Shown: one piece after another, positions 1-9,403 of the stretch | Layout: every line of letters begins with the position of its first letter | Position numbering within the stretch: the stretch's first letter is position 1 | DNA from: Ferroplasma sp. | GTDB lineage: Archaea > Thermoplasmatota > Thermoplasmata > Thermoplasmatales > Thermoplasmataceae | Reading direction: 5' to 3' | DNA length: 64,000 nucleotides | NCBI RefSeq assembly: GCF_031200575.1 | Contig: NZ_CP133597.1 | Location: 620,001-684,000 of the forward strand | Made by a program: the position numbers and the translations under genes | The notes under the pieces: model-generated | What the model saw: the letters and a program-made list of their open reading frames with translations, nothing else | The model's database searches: none | Told to the model about the DNA's origin: nothing

Positions 1-581
1 CATCAGGAATAAATCTATACTTAAGGAATTACCCCATGAGTGACAATATATCCTTCAGATTTTCTAATGACAGGTGGCCTGGATACCCACTTACTGCAGA
101 TAAATTCATAAAATGGGTTGCTGAAAGCCCTGGAGAAATTATGAATCTTTTTATGGACTATGAAACCTTTGGCGAGCATCAGAAAAAGGAGAGTGGGATA
201 TTTGAATTTGTTAAATATCTTCCGGGATACATGGAAGAATATGGGCTGAAAACCATGAATATCAGGGATATTTCAAAATACCACAGGCCCATGGGAGATG
301 TAAGCATTGAAAAAACCATCTCATGGGCAGATACAGGTAGGGATTTGTCTGCATGGCTGGGAAATTCAATGCAGAATGATGCCTTCAACAGATTGAAGTC
401 CTGCAAAAATCCTGGTAAAATGAAAATATGGAGGTATCTTCAAACATCTGACCTAATATACTATATGTCCATGGGGAATCCTGAGGATTTCAGTGTACAT
501 GAGTATTTTAATCCATATAGATCTCCATACCTGGCTTTTATATACTATATGTTTGCCCTGGATATTTTATGCAGGAAGTAG
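1..581 (+). CDS. GH57 glycoside hydrolase (alpha-amylase type), 3' part only
   Basis: C-terminal part of a family 57 glycoside hydrolase, an enzyme acting on alpha-glucans. The reading frame is open to the left edge: codons from position 3 run without a stop into the ATG at 36, so that ATG is internal and the true start lies before the window. The segment FMDYETFGEH (residues 39-48 counted from that ATG) matches the conserved GH57 block carrying the acid/base aspartate; HRPMGDVSIEKTISWADTGRD and an Asn-Ala-Phe-rich helix are also typical of the archaeal MJ1611-like branch. The nucleophile glutamate would be upstream and is not visible. No signal sequence can be judged. The family is clear; the exact substrate (starch, glycogen or a transferase reaction) is not. 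Confidence 0.8.
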   Translation, partial: SGINLYLRNYPMSDNISFRFSNDRWPGYPLTADKFIKWVAESPGEIMNLFMDYETFGEHQKKESGIFEFVKYLPGYMEEYGLKTMNIRDISKYHRPMGDVSIEKTISWADTGRDLSAWLGNSMQNDAFNRLKSCKNPGKMKIWRYLQTSDLIYYMSMGNPEDFSVHEYFNPYRSPYLAFIYYMFALDILCRK

Positions 582-652
582 ATTGATCAATATTTCTTCA
601 TTAAATACAGGATTTAAAAATATCTTTAATATTTAAAACGAATAAGGCTAAA

Positions 653-1861
653 ATGGTTGGATCTATTGGCAAAACTGCAAGCAGGCATCTACCTGCAGTT
701 ATCCAGAGCATGTTTATCATTGCACTGGGGAATTTTATAGATTCGTCATACGCACCACTTGCACCGTTTATCAAGAATTATTATATTCTGACGGCAACAC
801 AGGTAGGCCTTATAACAAGCATACTTTTCATAGGCTCCTCCAGTGTTGCTGTATTTACAGGATTTCTGGTGGACAGGATAGGCCATCATAATGCCATGAA
901 ATTATCCTTTGGGATAATGGCTATAGGGTCAACTGTCCTTTTCGGCTCAAGGGATTATGCTACTCTCCTGGCCGGGTTTTATTTCATAGGCTTCGGCTAT
1001 GGCATGCTCACTCCTGCAACCAATAGCCAGATAATGGAAGAATATTATCCAGAGCATCTTACCAGAATGGGGGTGAAACAGGCAGGTGTTCCAATGGGTG
1101 CCGCACTGGCAGCAATAATGCTCCCTCCTGTGGTTATTAAGGTAGGAATACCACATGTTTATCTCCTAATCATAACCATGGCAGCAATCTTGCTTATCAT
1201 ACTCCCCCTGAGAAATCCAGTGAATAAAGACAGATTCCAGCTTGGAAAATATATAAAAGAAATGTTTGAAACTGTAAAGGACAAATATCTACTTTTGATA
1301 GGTTTTTCAGCGCTTTTCATGTCGTGGTCACAGCAATCTGTCATGACGTACTATGTACTTTACTTTAGAAATATCAAATTTGGAACCCTCATTGCAGAAT
1401 CATTTCTTTACTCCGTTCTCATCAGTGCCATATTCGGTAGAATCCTGTGGACGAGGCTGGGAAATAGGTTGTTTGGTCAGAACCACATAAAAACATTCTC
1501 ACTTATTATGGTTTTCGCTGCCGCAGTAATTATTCTGCTTCCCAGATTCTCATCTGATATTTTCACTGCTTACATATTCTCTATTTTTGTAGGTATCACT
1601 GCAATTTCCTGGAATGGTGTATTTGTTTCAATGACCTCAGAAATTGCACCCACAGGAAAGGTTGGAATGTACAGTGGGATGGGAATACTGCTGATTAGCT
1701 CTGGAACGATACTGGGAACACCTATTTCAGGGATGATAATAGACCATTTCCATTCATATAATTTGATGTGGATGATTATGGGAGTTACTGTAATGGTAGT
1801 TGGCATAGTGCTGTTTATTATATCCAATAAAATGAAAATAACCTCTAAAAGATCAACGTGA
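653..1861 (+). CDS. MFS transporter, 12 membrane segments
   Basis: Major facilitator superfamily secondary transporter in the cytoplasmic membrane, 402 residues, the usual size. About twelve hydrophobic segments fall in two halves of six with a basic central loop near residues 185-215. The loop between segments 2 and 3 reads GFLVDRIGHHNAMK, the usual MFS signature position (G-x-x-x-D-R-x-G). An AT-rich element about 25 bases before the ATG suggests a leaderless transcript. The gene stands alone between the GH57 gene and a tRNA. Substrate is unknown: nothing visible separates sugar, organic acid or drug transport. Proximity to a glycosidase makes a sugar a possibility only. Confidence 0.85.
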   Translation: MVGSIGKTASRHLPAVIQSMFIIALGNFIDSSYAPLAPFIKNYYILTATQVGLITSILFIGSSSVAVFTGFLVDRIGHHNAMKLSFGIMAIGSTVLFGSRDYATLLAGFYFIGFGYGMLTPATNSQIMEEYYPEHLTRMGVKQAGVPMGAALAAIMLPPVVIKVGIPHVYLLIITMAAILLIILPLRNPVNKDRFQLGKYIKEMFETVKDKYLLLIGFSALFMSWSQQSVMTYYVLYFRNIKFGTLIAESFLYSVLISAIFGRILWTRLGNRLFGQNHIKTFSLIMVFAAAVIILLPRFSSDIFTAYIFSIFVGITAISWNGVFVSMTSEIAPTGKVGMYSGMGILLISSGTILGTPISGMIIDHFHSYNLMWMIMGVTVMVVGIVLFIISNKMKITSKRST

Positions 1862-1898
1862 ATACCAATAAAAAAACAATATAACGGGATGATAAGAT

Positions 1899-1982
1899 GC
1901 GGAGAGTGGGATTTGAACCCACGAATCCCTGCGGAAATGGACCCTGAATCCATCGCCTTTGTCCTAGCTCGGCAATCTCCGC
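1899..1982 (-). tRNA. tRNA-Leu (anticodon CAG)
   Basis: An 84-nt class II tRNA read on the minus strand. The acceptor stem GCGGAGA/TCTCCGC pairs fully, the anticodon stem ATGGA/TCCAT holds loop TTCAGGG with anticodon CAG, a long variable arm follows, and the T arm contains GGGTTCAAATCCC. No intron; 3' CCA is not encoded. Its 5' end overlaps the last 19 bases of the same-strand repair-fusion gene. Confidence 0.95.
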
Positions 1983-2881
1983 TTTCTAAAGTCCACAGTT
2001 GCATTGTGAACTCTTTTCAGTATATCAGGATATTTATCTTTTCCTAATAACTTTATCTTTCTTATACTTGACTCCATTTCAATCATATTCCCGGGGCTGA
2101 CGATGCAGTGCCTGTTAATCATGTACCCCAATTTCTCCCCGTTGTATACTATGTACCCATTCAAATCCGGTTTTCCCAGCAAAAGTGATTTGGCAACGCC
2201 TATTGTGGGTCTTCCCATTATGGTACCTGCAAAGGTTGCCAGCCCGCATTTTCTGGGATGAAGGATCCCATTGGCATCTATGATCAACATGCCATTAAAT
2301 CCTTCTGAAAGCTGCTCTATGAACGGTGTTTCTCTGTACGCCAGATATCCGGGTATATATGGGAAATCCACCTGCTGGTAAAGCGTTTTTATGGCATACC
2401 CGCCATCCTGATAAACTGCCATCGCCCCGTAACCGTTCCTGCCATCGTAGGATACGTCAATGGCCGCATAACTATCGGCCACCTGTACGTCTTCGAAGGA
2501 AGCAAACTGCCCTATTCTTTCCTGTTCTTTCTGGAGCTTTATAAGAGGATAATCTGTCTTGAAATCAGAAAAGAAACGATCATTAAAATTTTCTACTATT
2601 CCGTTGGATATTACAATTCCATCCTTCTTCAATCTTCTTTCCTTTTCTTCAACTCCCAGTGCATACTTTCCAACTCTCCTGTCAGTATGAACAACCCTGT
2701 AGCATGGAACTCCTTCCGGGTCTGAATTGATAGAAAGCATATATCCCACTGCCCTTGCTGCCCTGATATCGCCAAGAGCCCTTGCAAGTTCCCCATAAGT
2801 TGTAATATATCCATCCGGTATCTGTTTCACCAGACTGTAAAAATATTCATAGAGATTTATATGTGTATATTTTAATTGCAT
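1964..2881 (-). CDS. Fused O6-alkylguanine-DNA alkyltransferase / endonuclease V
   Basis: A 305-residue DNA repair fusion. Residues 1-90 are the DNA-binding, active-site domain of O6-alkylguanine alkyltransferase, with winged-helix YITTYGELARALG and acceptor motif PCYRVVH (Cys60); the usual PCHRV histidine is tyrosine here. Residues about 120-300 are endonuclease V, which nicks DNA near deaminated bases such as inosine: Asp142 in AIDVSY, Glu184 in YIPGYLAYRE, Asp202 in the DANGILHPRKCGLA block and Lys231 in IGVAKS match the catalytic acids and lysine. The alkyltransferase part lacks the separate N-terminal domain found in Ada/MGMT. A bifunctional protein of this design was described from Ferroplasma acidarmanus. 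Its last 19 bases overlap tRNA-Leu on the same strand, so transcripts may need tRNA processing to separate them. Confidence 0.95.
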   Translation of the reverse strand: MQLKYTHINLYEYFYSLVKQIPDGYITTYGELARALGDIRAARAVGYMLSINSDPEGVPCYRVVHTDRRVGKYALGVEEKERRLKKDGIVISNGIVENFNDRFFSDFKTDYPLIKLQKEQERIGQFASFEDVQVADSYAAIDVSYDGRNGYGAMAVYQDGGYAIKTLYQQVDFPYIPGYLAYRETPFIEQLSEGFNGMLIIDANGILHPRKCGLATFAGTIMGRPTIGVAKSLLLGKPDLNGYIVYNGEKLGYMINRHCIVSPGNMIEMESSIRKIKLLGKDKYPDILKRVHNATVDFRKRRLPS

Positions 2882-2986
2882 GGTTTTTCATGTATCACGG
2901 CTATAAATTCTTATTGAAATATAATAATTCATGTAAAGAATTATTTACTCATAAACTTTATATTTTAAGCATCCATTACCTTATCA

Positions 2987-5764
2987 ATGTTTGAATCTTT
3001 CTTCTATAGGGTTGGAAAGTATGTTAAAAGGAACAAGAAAAAGGTACTTGTATTCTGGATTATAGCCTTTTTACTCATGGCATATCCGGCAACCCTTATA
3101 TTTACCGATACATCCTATAATCTTACCAATTCACTTGTTACAAAAAATTCTCAGTCTTCCAAGGCCAATGACATACTTACATCACAGTTCAACAGTTCTT
3201 CAGATCCTTCCATAATCATTGTATCCAACGGCACCTCAATTGATAACCTGACAATTAGCAGGGATATGATGGAATTCCAGCATTCCATGGCAGCTTACCT
3301 TAAAAGCATAAATGTTGGGTATAATGGAACCACCAGCATTTTCACAGTTGAAAATAAAACTTTAATGGGCTATTCAAATAGCACTTATAAACTGGAAAAT
3401 GCAACTAAGTTCTTAATTCAGTATACTGCTTCTAATCTTAGCAAGACGCAAAGTATACCGGATGCTATCGCTAATATAACACAAACCTCACCGTACAAAT
3501 CCTCGTTTATATCCATACTTGGTGAACTTTTCCCTAAATCTGTTTCCAACCAAACACTTTTTGAACAAAACGTATATAAATTCGTAGCGACTATAAATTC
3601 TACAATAGTTCCAGTTTTAAACAATAAAATAAGTTTTAATAGCGCTGTAGAAAACTACACTGTAAGCCTTGTCAACTCGAGCCAGGTATATTTAATCAAT
3701 AATGCCAAACCTCTGGCAAATCCCCTCATAAGGATCAATGTACCATATTTCTCAAATTACCTCTTTTCTCTTTACAATAACAGTGGGAAAAATTACCATG
3801 AGTTTGTGAGTTCAATAATGAATAATACAGCGTATAACCAGTATCCTATTCTGCCATCCTCATACGCATCCTCATCCCTTATAAATCCAGGAAATTCAAC
3901 ACTTATAATGATATTTGATTATAAAACAAACATTACAGCTGCACAGCAGTCACATATAGAATCCATGGAAAAAACATACAGTTCAAAGATTTCTAACAGT
4001 TCTTATTATCTTGCGGGATCAACAGTTGCAAATAACCAGCTTGCTAGTGAGTCCATACATGGCCTTATAGTTGCACTGATAATCGGTATAATAATATCCA
4101 TATTCATAGTCGGCATATTTTTCAGGTCACCGGTTGCCGCCTTCCTACCATTCCTGATATTCGTGTTTTCATCCGTTATAGCAGCAGGAATAAACGGGCT
4201 TCTTTATAAATATGTGTTCCATACAACGATTTCGTTTATAACGCCCACGCTTTTACTCATATTAATTCTTGGTATAGCCTCAGATTATTCTGTTTACATA
4301 CTGGCCAGATACCGCAGCGAGGTAAGGGCAAAAAATCCGGACGCGATTCCAGAATCCTCTAAATGGGCCGGGCATGCGGTATTTACATCTGGAACCACAG
4401 TGGCTATTTCATATATTATACTGTGGATATCAAATATACCAATATTCAGTGACGCAGGCCTTACCAATGCAATAGCAGCTGTGGTAACGATCATACTTGG
4501 CAATACATTTTTGATCGCCATACTGGCACAGTGGGGAAAGAAGGCCTACTGGCCCCATAAGCTTGAGGAGAACAGGAAACTTCCATTTGAAAAATCCATG
4601 GAGAAGGTGGCACATGCTGCCCTTAACAACAAGAAGAAAATAATAGTTATCCTTCTTATAGTGGCCCTTGGTGCACTCTTCATATATTCAACAACGCCAA
4701 CAAACATGGATGTTTTCGAGCTTATACCTGCAAGCAGTGGTGTCCAGGCAACAACTGTAATAAACAGCTCACTGCATTATGATTTATTCGATCCAGCATA
4801 TGTTATGGTTAATTTCACATCCCCTATCATGTATACAAACAGTACCGGTGCCCTGCAGTTTAACAGTACAGAATATAATCAGACACTTGCCATGGAGGAC
4901 AATCTTGTTGATTCTCCATACGTTCACAGTATTTCTGGCCCTGGCTATCCATATGAAAAAAGGGTAAATTACACAGACCTGCAATCACCGCTTTATGGCA
5001 ATGAATACAAAAGCCAGACTGCCACATATATAGGACATAATAATAATAGATCTGTGGAAATAGTGGTTTATCTTTCCAATGTGGCATGGAGCAACCCATC
5101 AGCAAATTTTGTTAATAAGATGCCATCCATTGTGTCTAATGTGGCCGGGCCTTCAGATTACAAGGCATACGTGGGCGGCACAACAGAATACCTTAACAAT
5201 GCATATTCCTTTACATCACATTCCTTTGATAACATGGTTCCACTTCTTGGAATAACAATTTTCATAATACTGCTCATACAGCTCGCATCGGCACTTACCC
5301 CTGTAAGGCTGATACTCATGGTTATGGCCGCTGTCATGATGGCCCTCTCAATCACATATATAATATTCTACTATATTCTGCATCTGCCTGTAATAATATT
5401 CCTGCCACTGTTTGTCTTCATTACACTGCTGGCTGTTGGCCTGGATTATGATATATTCATGATTACAAAGGTCCAGGAAAACATCATGAAGGGGATGAAG
5501 AACGATGATGCCATAAAAAATTCTATAATAGAAAATGGTGGGGTAATAATCACCCTTGGTTCACTGCTCTTTGCAACATTTGGTGCCCTCTACTTCAGTG
5601 GACTGGGCATTATAGAGGAGATAGGGGTTGGCCTTGCACTTGGCGTCTTAATAGATACATTCGTGAGCTGGATGTTCTTCGTTCCTGTAATTATGGCTGT
5701 AATGAATAAGTATAACTGGTGGCCATCAAAGATTGGAAATGAGGTAACTTCCAAGGAAAAATAA
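2987..5764 (+). CDS. RND/MMPL-family exporter, large membrane protein
   Basis: A 925-residue transporter of the RND superfamily, MMPL branch. A first membrane segment (residues about 20-40) is followed by a long Asn/Ser-rich outward domain (about 45-355), five or six membrane segments (about 358-520), a second membrane start near 555, a second outward domain (about 575-755) and a final membrane block to about 910. The two-fold repeat and SDYSVYILARYR / GLDYDIFMITKVQE segments, the acidic intramembrane motifs of MMPL proteins, support the call. The outward domains are rich in N-x-S/T sequons, as in surface proteins of acidophilic archaea. It probably exports a lipid or other hydrophobic compound using the proton gradient; the substrate is unknown. 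TATA-like ACTTTATATTTTAAG lies about 30 bases before the ATG. Confidence 0.85.
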   Translation: MFESFFYRVGKYVKRNKKKVLVFWIIAFLLMAYPATLIFTDTSYNLTNSLVTKNSQSSKANDILTSQFNSSSDPSIIIVSNGTSIDNLTISRDMMEFQHSMAAYLKSINVGYNGTTSIFTVENKTLMGYSNSTYKLENATKFLIQYTASNLSKTQSIPDAIANITQTSPYKSSFISILGELFPKSVSNQTLFEQNVYKFVATINSTIVPVLNNKISFNSAVENYTVSLVNSSQVYLINNAKPLANPLIRINVPYFSNYLFSLYNNSGKNYHEFVSSIMNNTAYNQYPILPSSYASSSLINPGNSTLIMIFDYKTNITAAQQSHIESMEKTYSSKISNSSYYLAGSTVANNQLASESIHGLIVALIIGIIISIFIVGIFFRSPVAAFLPFLIFVFSSVIAAGINGLLYKYVFHTTISFITPTLLLILILGIASDYSVYILARYRSEVRAKNPDAIPESSKWAGHAVFTSGTTVAISYIILWISNIPIFSDAGLTNAIAAVVTIILGNTFLIAILAQWGKKAYWPHKLEENRKLPFEKSMEKVAHAALNNKKKIIVILLIVALGALFIYSTTPTNMDVFELIPASSGVQATTVINSSLHYDLFDPAYVMVNFTSPIMYTNSTGALQFNSTEYNQTLAMEDNLVDSPYVHSISGPGYPYEKRVNYTDLQSPLYGNEYKSQTATYIGHNNNRSVEIVVYLSNVAWSNPSANFVNKMPSIVSNVAGPSDYKAYVGGTTEYLNNAYSFTSHSFDNMVPLLGITIFIILLIQLASALTPVRLILMVMAAVMMALSITYIIFYYILHLPVIIFLPLFVFITLLAVGLDYDIFMITKVQENIMKGMKNDDAIKNSIIENGGVIITLGSLLFATFGALYFSGLGIIEEIGVGLALGVLIDTFVSWMFFVPVIMAVMNKYNWWPSKIGNEVTSKEK

Positions 5765-5789
5765 TTATAGGTTGCGGGATTACGGTAAT

Positions 5790-6014
5790 ATGAAAACATT
5801 CCTTAAGGTGATATTTAATAGCGAGGGTACAAAACCCAGTGAAGTAGTAGGTAGATTAAGGTCGCTGGGATTTTCCCTAATAAAAGGAGAACAGGATATG
5901 GTATATAACTGGCCTGATTCAGCAACAGCAGACGATGCCATATGGTTCGCAGATAAAATTCAGGCAACGCTTCAGGGTTTTAACGTTTATTTTGAACTTG
6001 AAACAATGGATTAA
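5790..6014 (+). CDS. Small conserved-looking hypothetical protein
   Basis: I do not recognise this 74-residue protein. It begins MKTFLKVIFNSEG; an in-frame TTG at 5772 would add six residues but the ATG at 5790 is preferred. The sequence is compact, mixed alpha/beta and soluble, with a hydrophobic amino-terminal strand, a central helix and an acidic end (ELETMD). The start is 26 bases after the exporter stop, so the two may be cotranscribed. It converges with rnp4, whose stop lies one base beyond this stop codon. Composition matches neighbours, so it is probably a real lineage gene, but no function can be argued. Confidence 0.6.
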   Translation: MKTFLKVIFNSEGTKPSEVVGRLRSLGFSLIKGEQDMVYNWPDSATADDAIWFADKIQATLQGFNVYFELETMD

Positions 6015-6015
6015 T

Positions 6016-6306
6016 TTATTTCTCCTCTTTATCTAAAGGTATCCTCCTTATATTGCCGCAGTAGGGGCAGTGGATCAAGACCATTTTATTTTTCACCTTT
6101 ACAGATATATTTCTATACGGGGTTTTGCAAATCTTGCAGTACATTCTTTTTATATTTTTATCAACTGTTATGTTCATTCTCATTCCTATTTTTTCCATAA
6201 TTTTTATATAGCGCCTGGAGAGTTCAATATTATCAGTTTTCATTGCCTCTGAAAATAAGGTGTTGATTCTTTCCAGTGAAATGTTTATCAGCATTCTATC
6301 TTTCAT
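6016..6306 (-). CDS. rnp4: Ribonuclease P protein component 4 (Rpp21/Rpr2 family)
   Basis: Protein subunit of archaeal RNase P, which trims 5' leaders from precursor tRNAs; homologue of eukaryotic Rpp21. At 96 residues it has the expected size. The amino-terminal half is two helices, and the second half is a zinc ribbon with Cys pairs in MYCKICKTPYR and IHCPYCGNIRRIP, the family's hallmark. The carboxy end is lysine-rich. It is transcribed alone, divergent from the phosphoglycolate phosphatase gene with only about 40 bases between start codons, so the promoters overlap. Confidence comes from the zinc-ribbon spacing plus the RRIP ending. Confidence 0.88.
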   Translation of the reverse strand: MKDRMLINISLERINTLFSEAMKTDNIELSRRYIKIMEKIGMRMNITVDKNIKRMYCKICKTPYRNISVKVKNKMVLIHCPYCGNIRRIPLDKEEK

Positions 6307-6346
6307 TTCCTATAAATATTTATTAGCATTATAAATATTGCCAATT

Positions 6347-7018
6347 ATGATTAAAATTACGGTCCTGGACGTGGACGGAACAATAACTGACCAGAACAGG
6401 GTACTGAACCCTGAGGCTGTTTCCTGTATCGCAAATGGAATTAAGAAAGGACTCAAATTTTCCCTGATAAGCGGTAATGTAATCCCTGTAATGTACGGGT
6501 TGAGAACCTTTCTCGGGATAAACGGCCCTGTCTTCGGGGAAAATGGTGGCATTATGTATTATAATAGCACTATTGAGAAATTTTTCGATAAATCCAGGCC
6601 ATTCAGATTTCTTGAATATATTTCAAAGAAATCCTCAGCTGTGCCATATTTTACAAACCAGTGGAGGGAGACCTCAGCTGCATTTTCCATGAATCCGGAG
6701 GATGAATCTCTTGTTAGCAGTGAGGCTGCTAGATGGGATCTGGAAATAGTTAACAGTAAATTTACATGGCATATAATGAATAGAAATCAGAACAAGGGCT
6801 ATGCAGTTGAAATGATAAGGAAAATGCTCAATATAGAATGGGATGAAATCCTTGTTGTTGGCGATTCAGACAACGATAACGCAATGTTCCAGCTGCCTGT
6901 ACACAAGGCCTGTCCATTTAACGCCACCGATTCTATAAAGTCCATGAGCGATTATGTCTCAAAAAAATCATATGGCTATGAAATAAAGGACGTAATGAAT
7001 CAATTCGGTTTATCCTAG
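6347..7018 (+). CDS. Phosphoglycolate phosphatase, HAD superfamily (archaeal type)
   Basis: HAD-superfamily hydrolase of the archaeal phosphoglycolate phosphatase / sucrose-phosphatase-like branch, 223 residues. It removes phosphate from 2-phosphoglycolate or a similar small phosphoester. HAD motif I is V-L-D-V-D-G-T (nucleophile Asp8, Asp10); motif II lies in SLISGN; the cap domain spans roughly 80-155; motif IV is VVGDSDNDNAMF near residue 175. The Thermoplasma protein TA0175 is the structural reference for this family. The ATG at 6347 is chosen over an in-frame TTG nine bases upstream. It is followed convergently by pyrC. Confidence 0.85.
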   Translation: MIKITVLDVDGTITDQNRVLNPEAVSCIANGIKKGLKFSLISGNVIPVMYGLRTFLGINGPVFGENGGIMYYNSTIEKFFDKSRPFRFLEYISKKSSAVPYFTNQWRETSAAFSMNPEDESLVSSEAARWDLEIVNSKFTWHIMNRNQNKGYAVEMIRKMLNIEWDEILVVGDSDNDNAMFQLPVHKACPFNATDSIKSMSDYVSKKSYGYEIKDVMNQFGLS

Positions 7019-7022
7019 AAGT

Positions 7023-8249
7023 TTAAAGGTCATTTACATACTTTCCGGTCCTATCATTTACCAGTTCCCTGTTCTCTATAACTGATTCGCCCCTGATTAT
7101 CACATTATCAGGAAAAATTGCATCAAATCCATTAAATGGTGAACCGGGATTTTTAGAGTGCAGCCTGTAATCATTTATTCTTTCCATGGAAGAGAAATCA
7201 ACGGAAATAAAGTCAGCGTAGTTCCCTGTATCTATTTCTCCCTTTTTCAGGTTGAACATCCTTGCGGGATTCAGTATGCAGGTTTTATAAAATATCTCAA
7301 ATGGGACAATTTTTTTCTGAACCAGTGCCAGTATAAGTGGAACCCTGGTTTCAACTCCTATAATGCCAGATCTGGCAAATTCAAATTCGCCCTTGTCACC
7401 CTGAACATGTGGTGCATGGTCAGATGAAACCACGGCAAAACTTCCGACAGCATAATTATGCAACAGGTCCATCTGTGTTTCAGGGGATCTCAGTGGTGGG
7501 TTTACCTTTCCATATGAGCCCAGGGGCATATCATAATTCAGGAGAAGGTGGTGCGGGGTAACCTCCTTTGTATACGGTGTATCAATAAAATGTGTCATAT
7601 GTGTAATTACGCCCTTATTGAAGCCCATAGCTGTAGCGTTTTTTACTGCCACATTCTCACATTCCTCAGGCCTTATAGCAGAGTATTCTTTTAGGTTCCT
7701 GGCCATTCCATTGTGGCTTCCAAGGCATTTTCCATCCTCTGCATGAAAAACTACCGGTATATTCATTGCATTTACAGATTCAATGCCCGATTCACTGAAA
7801 CTGGACGTGCCTGATGCATTGGTTGTTTCTCCCATGTAAATTTTGATCCCGGAGGACTCCTTTGAAATAATCTGTGCATTGTTTCCGGTAAACATTGAAT
7901 ATAGGCCGAAATCACAGAAAGCCTTTCTCCTCACAATTTCGAGTTTATCACTGTATGCTGAATAATTATCTATCTTTACCCTGTTATTGGGCATGTCGAA
8001 AATCGTTGAGGTTCCACCATATACTGCGGATATTGTCCCTGTTGCAAAATCCTCCTTGTCTGTTTCTCCCGGGTCCCTGAAATGTACATGTGTATCGGTG
8101 CCTGCAGGCATTACTGCATGTTTCAGGATTTTCCTTTCCCCTGCTATATGTTTTTTAATTCCTGCAATAATCCCATTATTAACGCCGATATCAAGTTCCT
8201 GAAATGAACCCCTGTAAAGGAATCTTCCAGAAAATACCTGGTCATACAT
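7023..8249 (-). CDS. pyrC: Dihydroorotase
   Basis: Amidohydrolase-superfamily enzyme closing the dihydroorotate ring in pyrimidine synthesis, 408 residues. H54-V-H56 followed by FRDPGETDKEDF is the class I dihydroorotase signature. Further family markers are the lysine of GIKIYMGE (carboxylated metal bridge), the histidine of VFHAEDG, a histidine in ITHMTH and SSDHAPH near the second metal aspartate. FDMPNN contributes to substrate binding. Allantoinase is the nearest alternative, but the motif set fits PyrC and no purine-degradation gene is nearby. No other pyr gene is in the window. It is divergent from the prolidase gene. Confidence 0.9.
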   Translation of the reverse strand: MYDQVFSGRFLYRGSFQELDIGVNNGIIAGIKKHIAGERKILKHAVMPAGTDTHVHFRDPGETDKEDFATGTISAVYGGTSTIFDMPNNRVKIDNYSAYSDKLEIVRRKAFCDFGLYSMFTGNNAQIISKESSGIKIYMGETTNASGTSSFSESGIESVNAMNIPVVFHAEDGKCLGSHNGMARNLKEYSAIRPEECENVAVKNATAMGFNKGVITHMTHFIDTPYTKEVTPHHLLLNYDMPLGSYGKVNPPLRSPETQMDLLHNYAVGSFAVVSSDHAPHVQGDKGEFEFARSGIIGVETRVPLILALVQKKIVPFEIFYKTCILNPARMFNLKKGEIDTGNYADFISVDFSSMERINDYRLHSKNPGSPFNGFDAIFPDNVIIRGESVIENRELVNDRTGKYVNDL

Positions 8250-8327
8250 GGAAGGTTATTGCCGGTGGATTAAAATATATTCCGCTTCAGAGCGAAATAG
8301 TTATATTAACAGTCTAAATAAGTAATA

Positions 8328-9401
8328 ATGAAAGAAAGGAGAATATTTGACTATGTTAGAAATGTTGATTCCATACTGGTTATGAATGGAGGGGAAAACC
8401 AGATAGACAAGACCTTTTTTTATCTTACAGGAGCAAAATCAGGTATATTTGAGGGTTCACTTCTTCATGTTAAGCCTGAAAAGGTAACTATTATCACATC
8501 TGCCCTTGAGGAGGAAGCTGCCAGGGAGACGGGCCTTGATGTCATTGTTTATAAAAATGCAAAGGACAGGGATGAAATAGTAAAAAATACTTTCAAAAAC
8601 GATGTAAATGTTGGCCTTAATTATTCGGCACTCACACTTGACCTCTATAAACAGCTGATGAAACTGATACCTGACAAGGAATTCATTGATGTCTCCCAGT
8701 CTATAGATGAGGCCAGGAAAATAAAAGAAGAAAGTGAATTAAAGGATATAAGGGAGGCTGCTAAAATTGCCAGTGATTCATTTGAAGATTTTACAAAAAC
8801 ACTCCGTGAAGGCATGACAGAATCGGAACTTGCTGCCAATATAGTTTATGCCATGATGAAAAATGGGGCATCAGGAGAATCATTCAAAACAATTGTTGCC
8901 TTCGGAAAAAATTCTGCCATACCACATTACTCCCCTGGAAATGCAAAACTCAAGAAAAATGACTTTGTATTAATGGATTACGGAGCCCTGTACAACCGTT
9001 ACTGCTCCGATACAACAAGAACCGTGGTGTTTGGGAGGGCAGATGAAAAGCAGAGAGATATATATGAAACAGTTAGGCTTGCACAGGCAGAGAGCAAGAA
9101 AGCCCTTACCGCCATGGCTAACGGCAAGGATATAGATAAAATAGCCCGTGACATCATAGACAGCAAGTATCCGGGGCGGTTCATACATGGGCTGGGGCAC
9201 GGAGTAGGCCTTGACGTTCATGACCATCCCGCCCTCTCTCCTACTTTAGATTTCATTCTGAAGCCAAACATGGTTGTTACAGATGAGCCAGGGATATATA
9301 TCCCAGGATTTGGCGGTGTTAGGATAGAGGACGACATAATAATCAAAAAGAATGGCCATGAGGAAATAACCACTGCAACCAGAGACCTTCTGGAACTGTA
9401 G
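8328..9401 (+). CDS. Xaa-Pro dipeptidase / aminopeptidase (M24 family)
   Basis: Dinuclear-metal peptidase of family M24 acting on Xaa-Pro bonds in small peptides, cytosolic, 357 residues. The amino-terminal creatinase-like domain (1-125) is followed by a pita-bread catalytic domain. Metal ligands are recognisable: Asp of LMDYGA, Asp of SDTTRT, His of HGLGHGVGLDVHD, Glu of TDEPGIYI and Glu of RIEDDI. Methionine aminopeptidase is less likely because of the amino-terminal domain and the length. The stop is two bases before the priL ATG, so the two genes are probably one transcript, although their functions are unrelated. Confidence 0.9.
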   Translation: MKERRIFDYVRNVDSILVMNGGENQIDKTFFYLTGAKSGIFEGSLLHVKPEKVTIITSALEEEAARETGLDVIVYKNAKDRDEIVKNTFKNDVNVGLNYSALTLDLYKQLMKLIPDKEFIDVSQSIDEARKIKEESELKDIREAAKIASDSFEDFTKTLREGMTESELAANIVYAMMKNGASGESFKTIVAFGKNSAIPHYSPGNAKLKKNDFVLMDYGALYNRYCSDTTRTVVFGRADEKQRDIYETVRLAQAESKKALTAMANGKDIDKIARDIIDSKYPGRFIHGLGHGVGLDVHDHPALSPTLDFILKPNMVVTDEPGIYIPGFGGVRIEDDIIIKKNGHEEITTATRDLLEL

Positions 9402-9403
9402 AA

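Noticed and set aside
1570-2004. Open frame of 144 codons on the minus strand
   Set aside because: It runs antisense to the MFS gene and through tRNA-Leu; no family resemblance, so it is a shadow.
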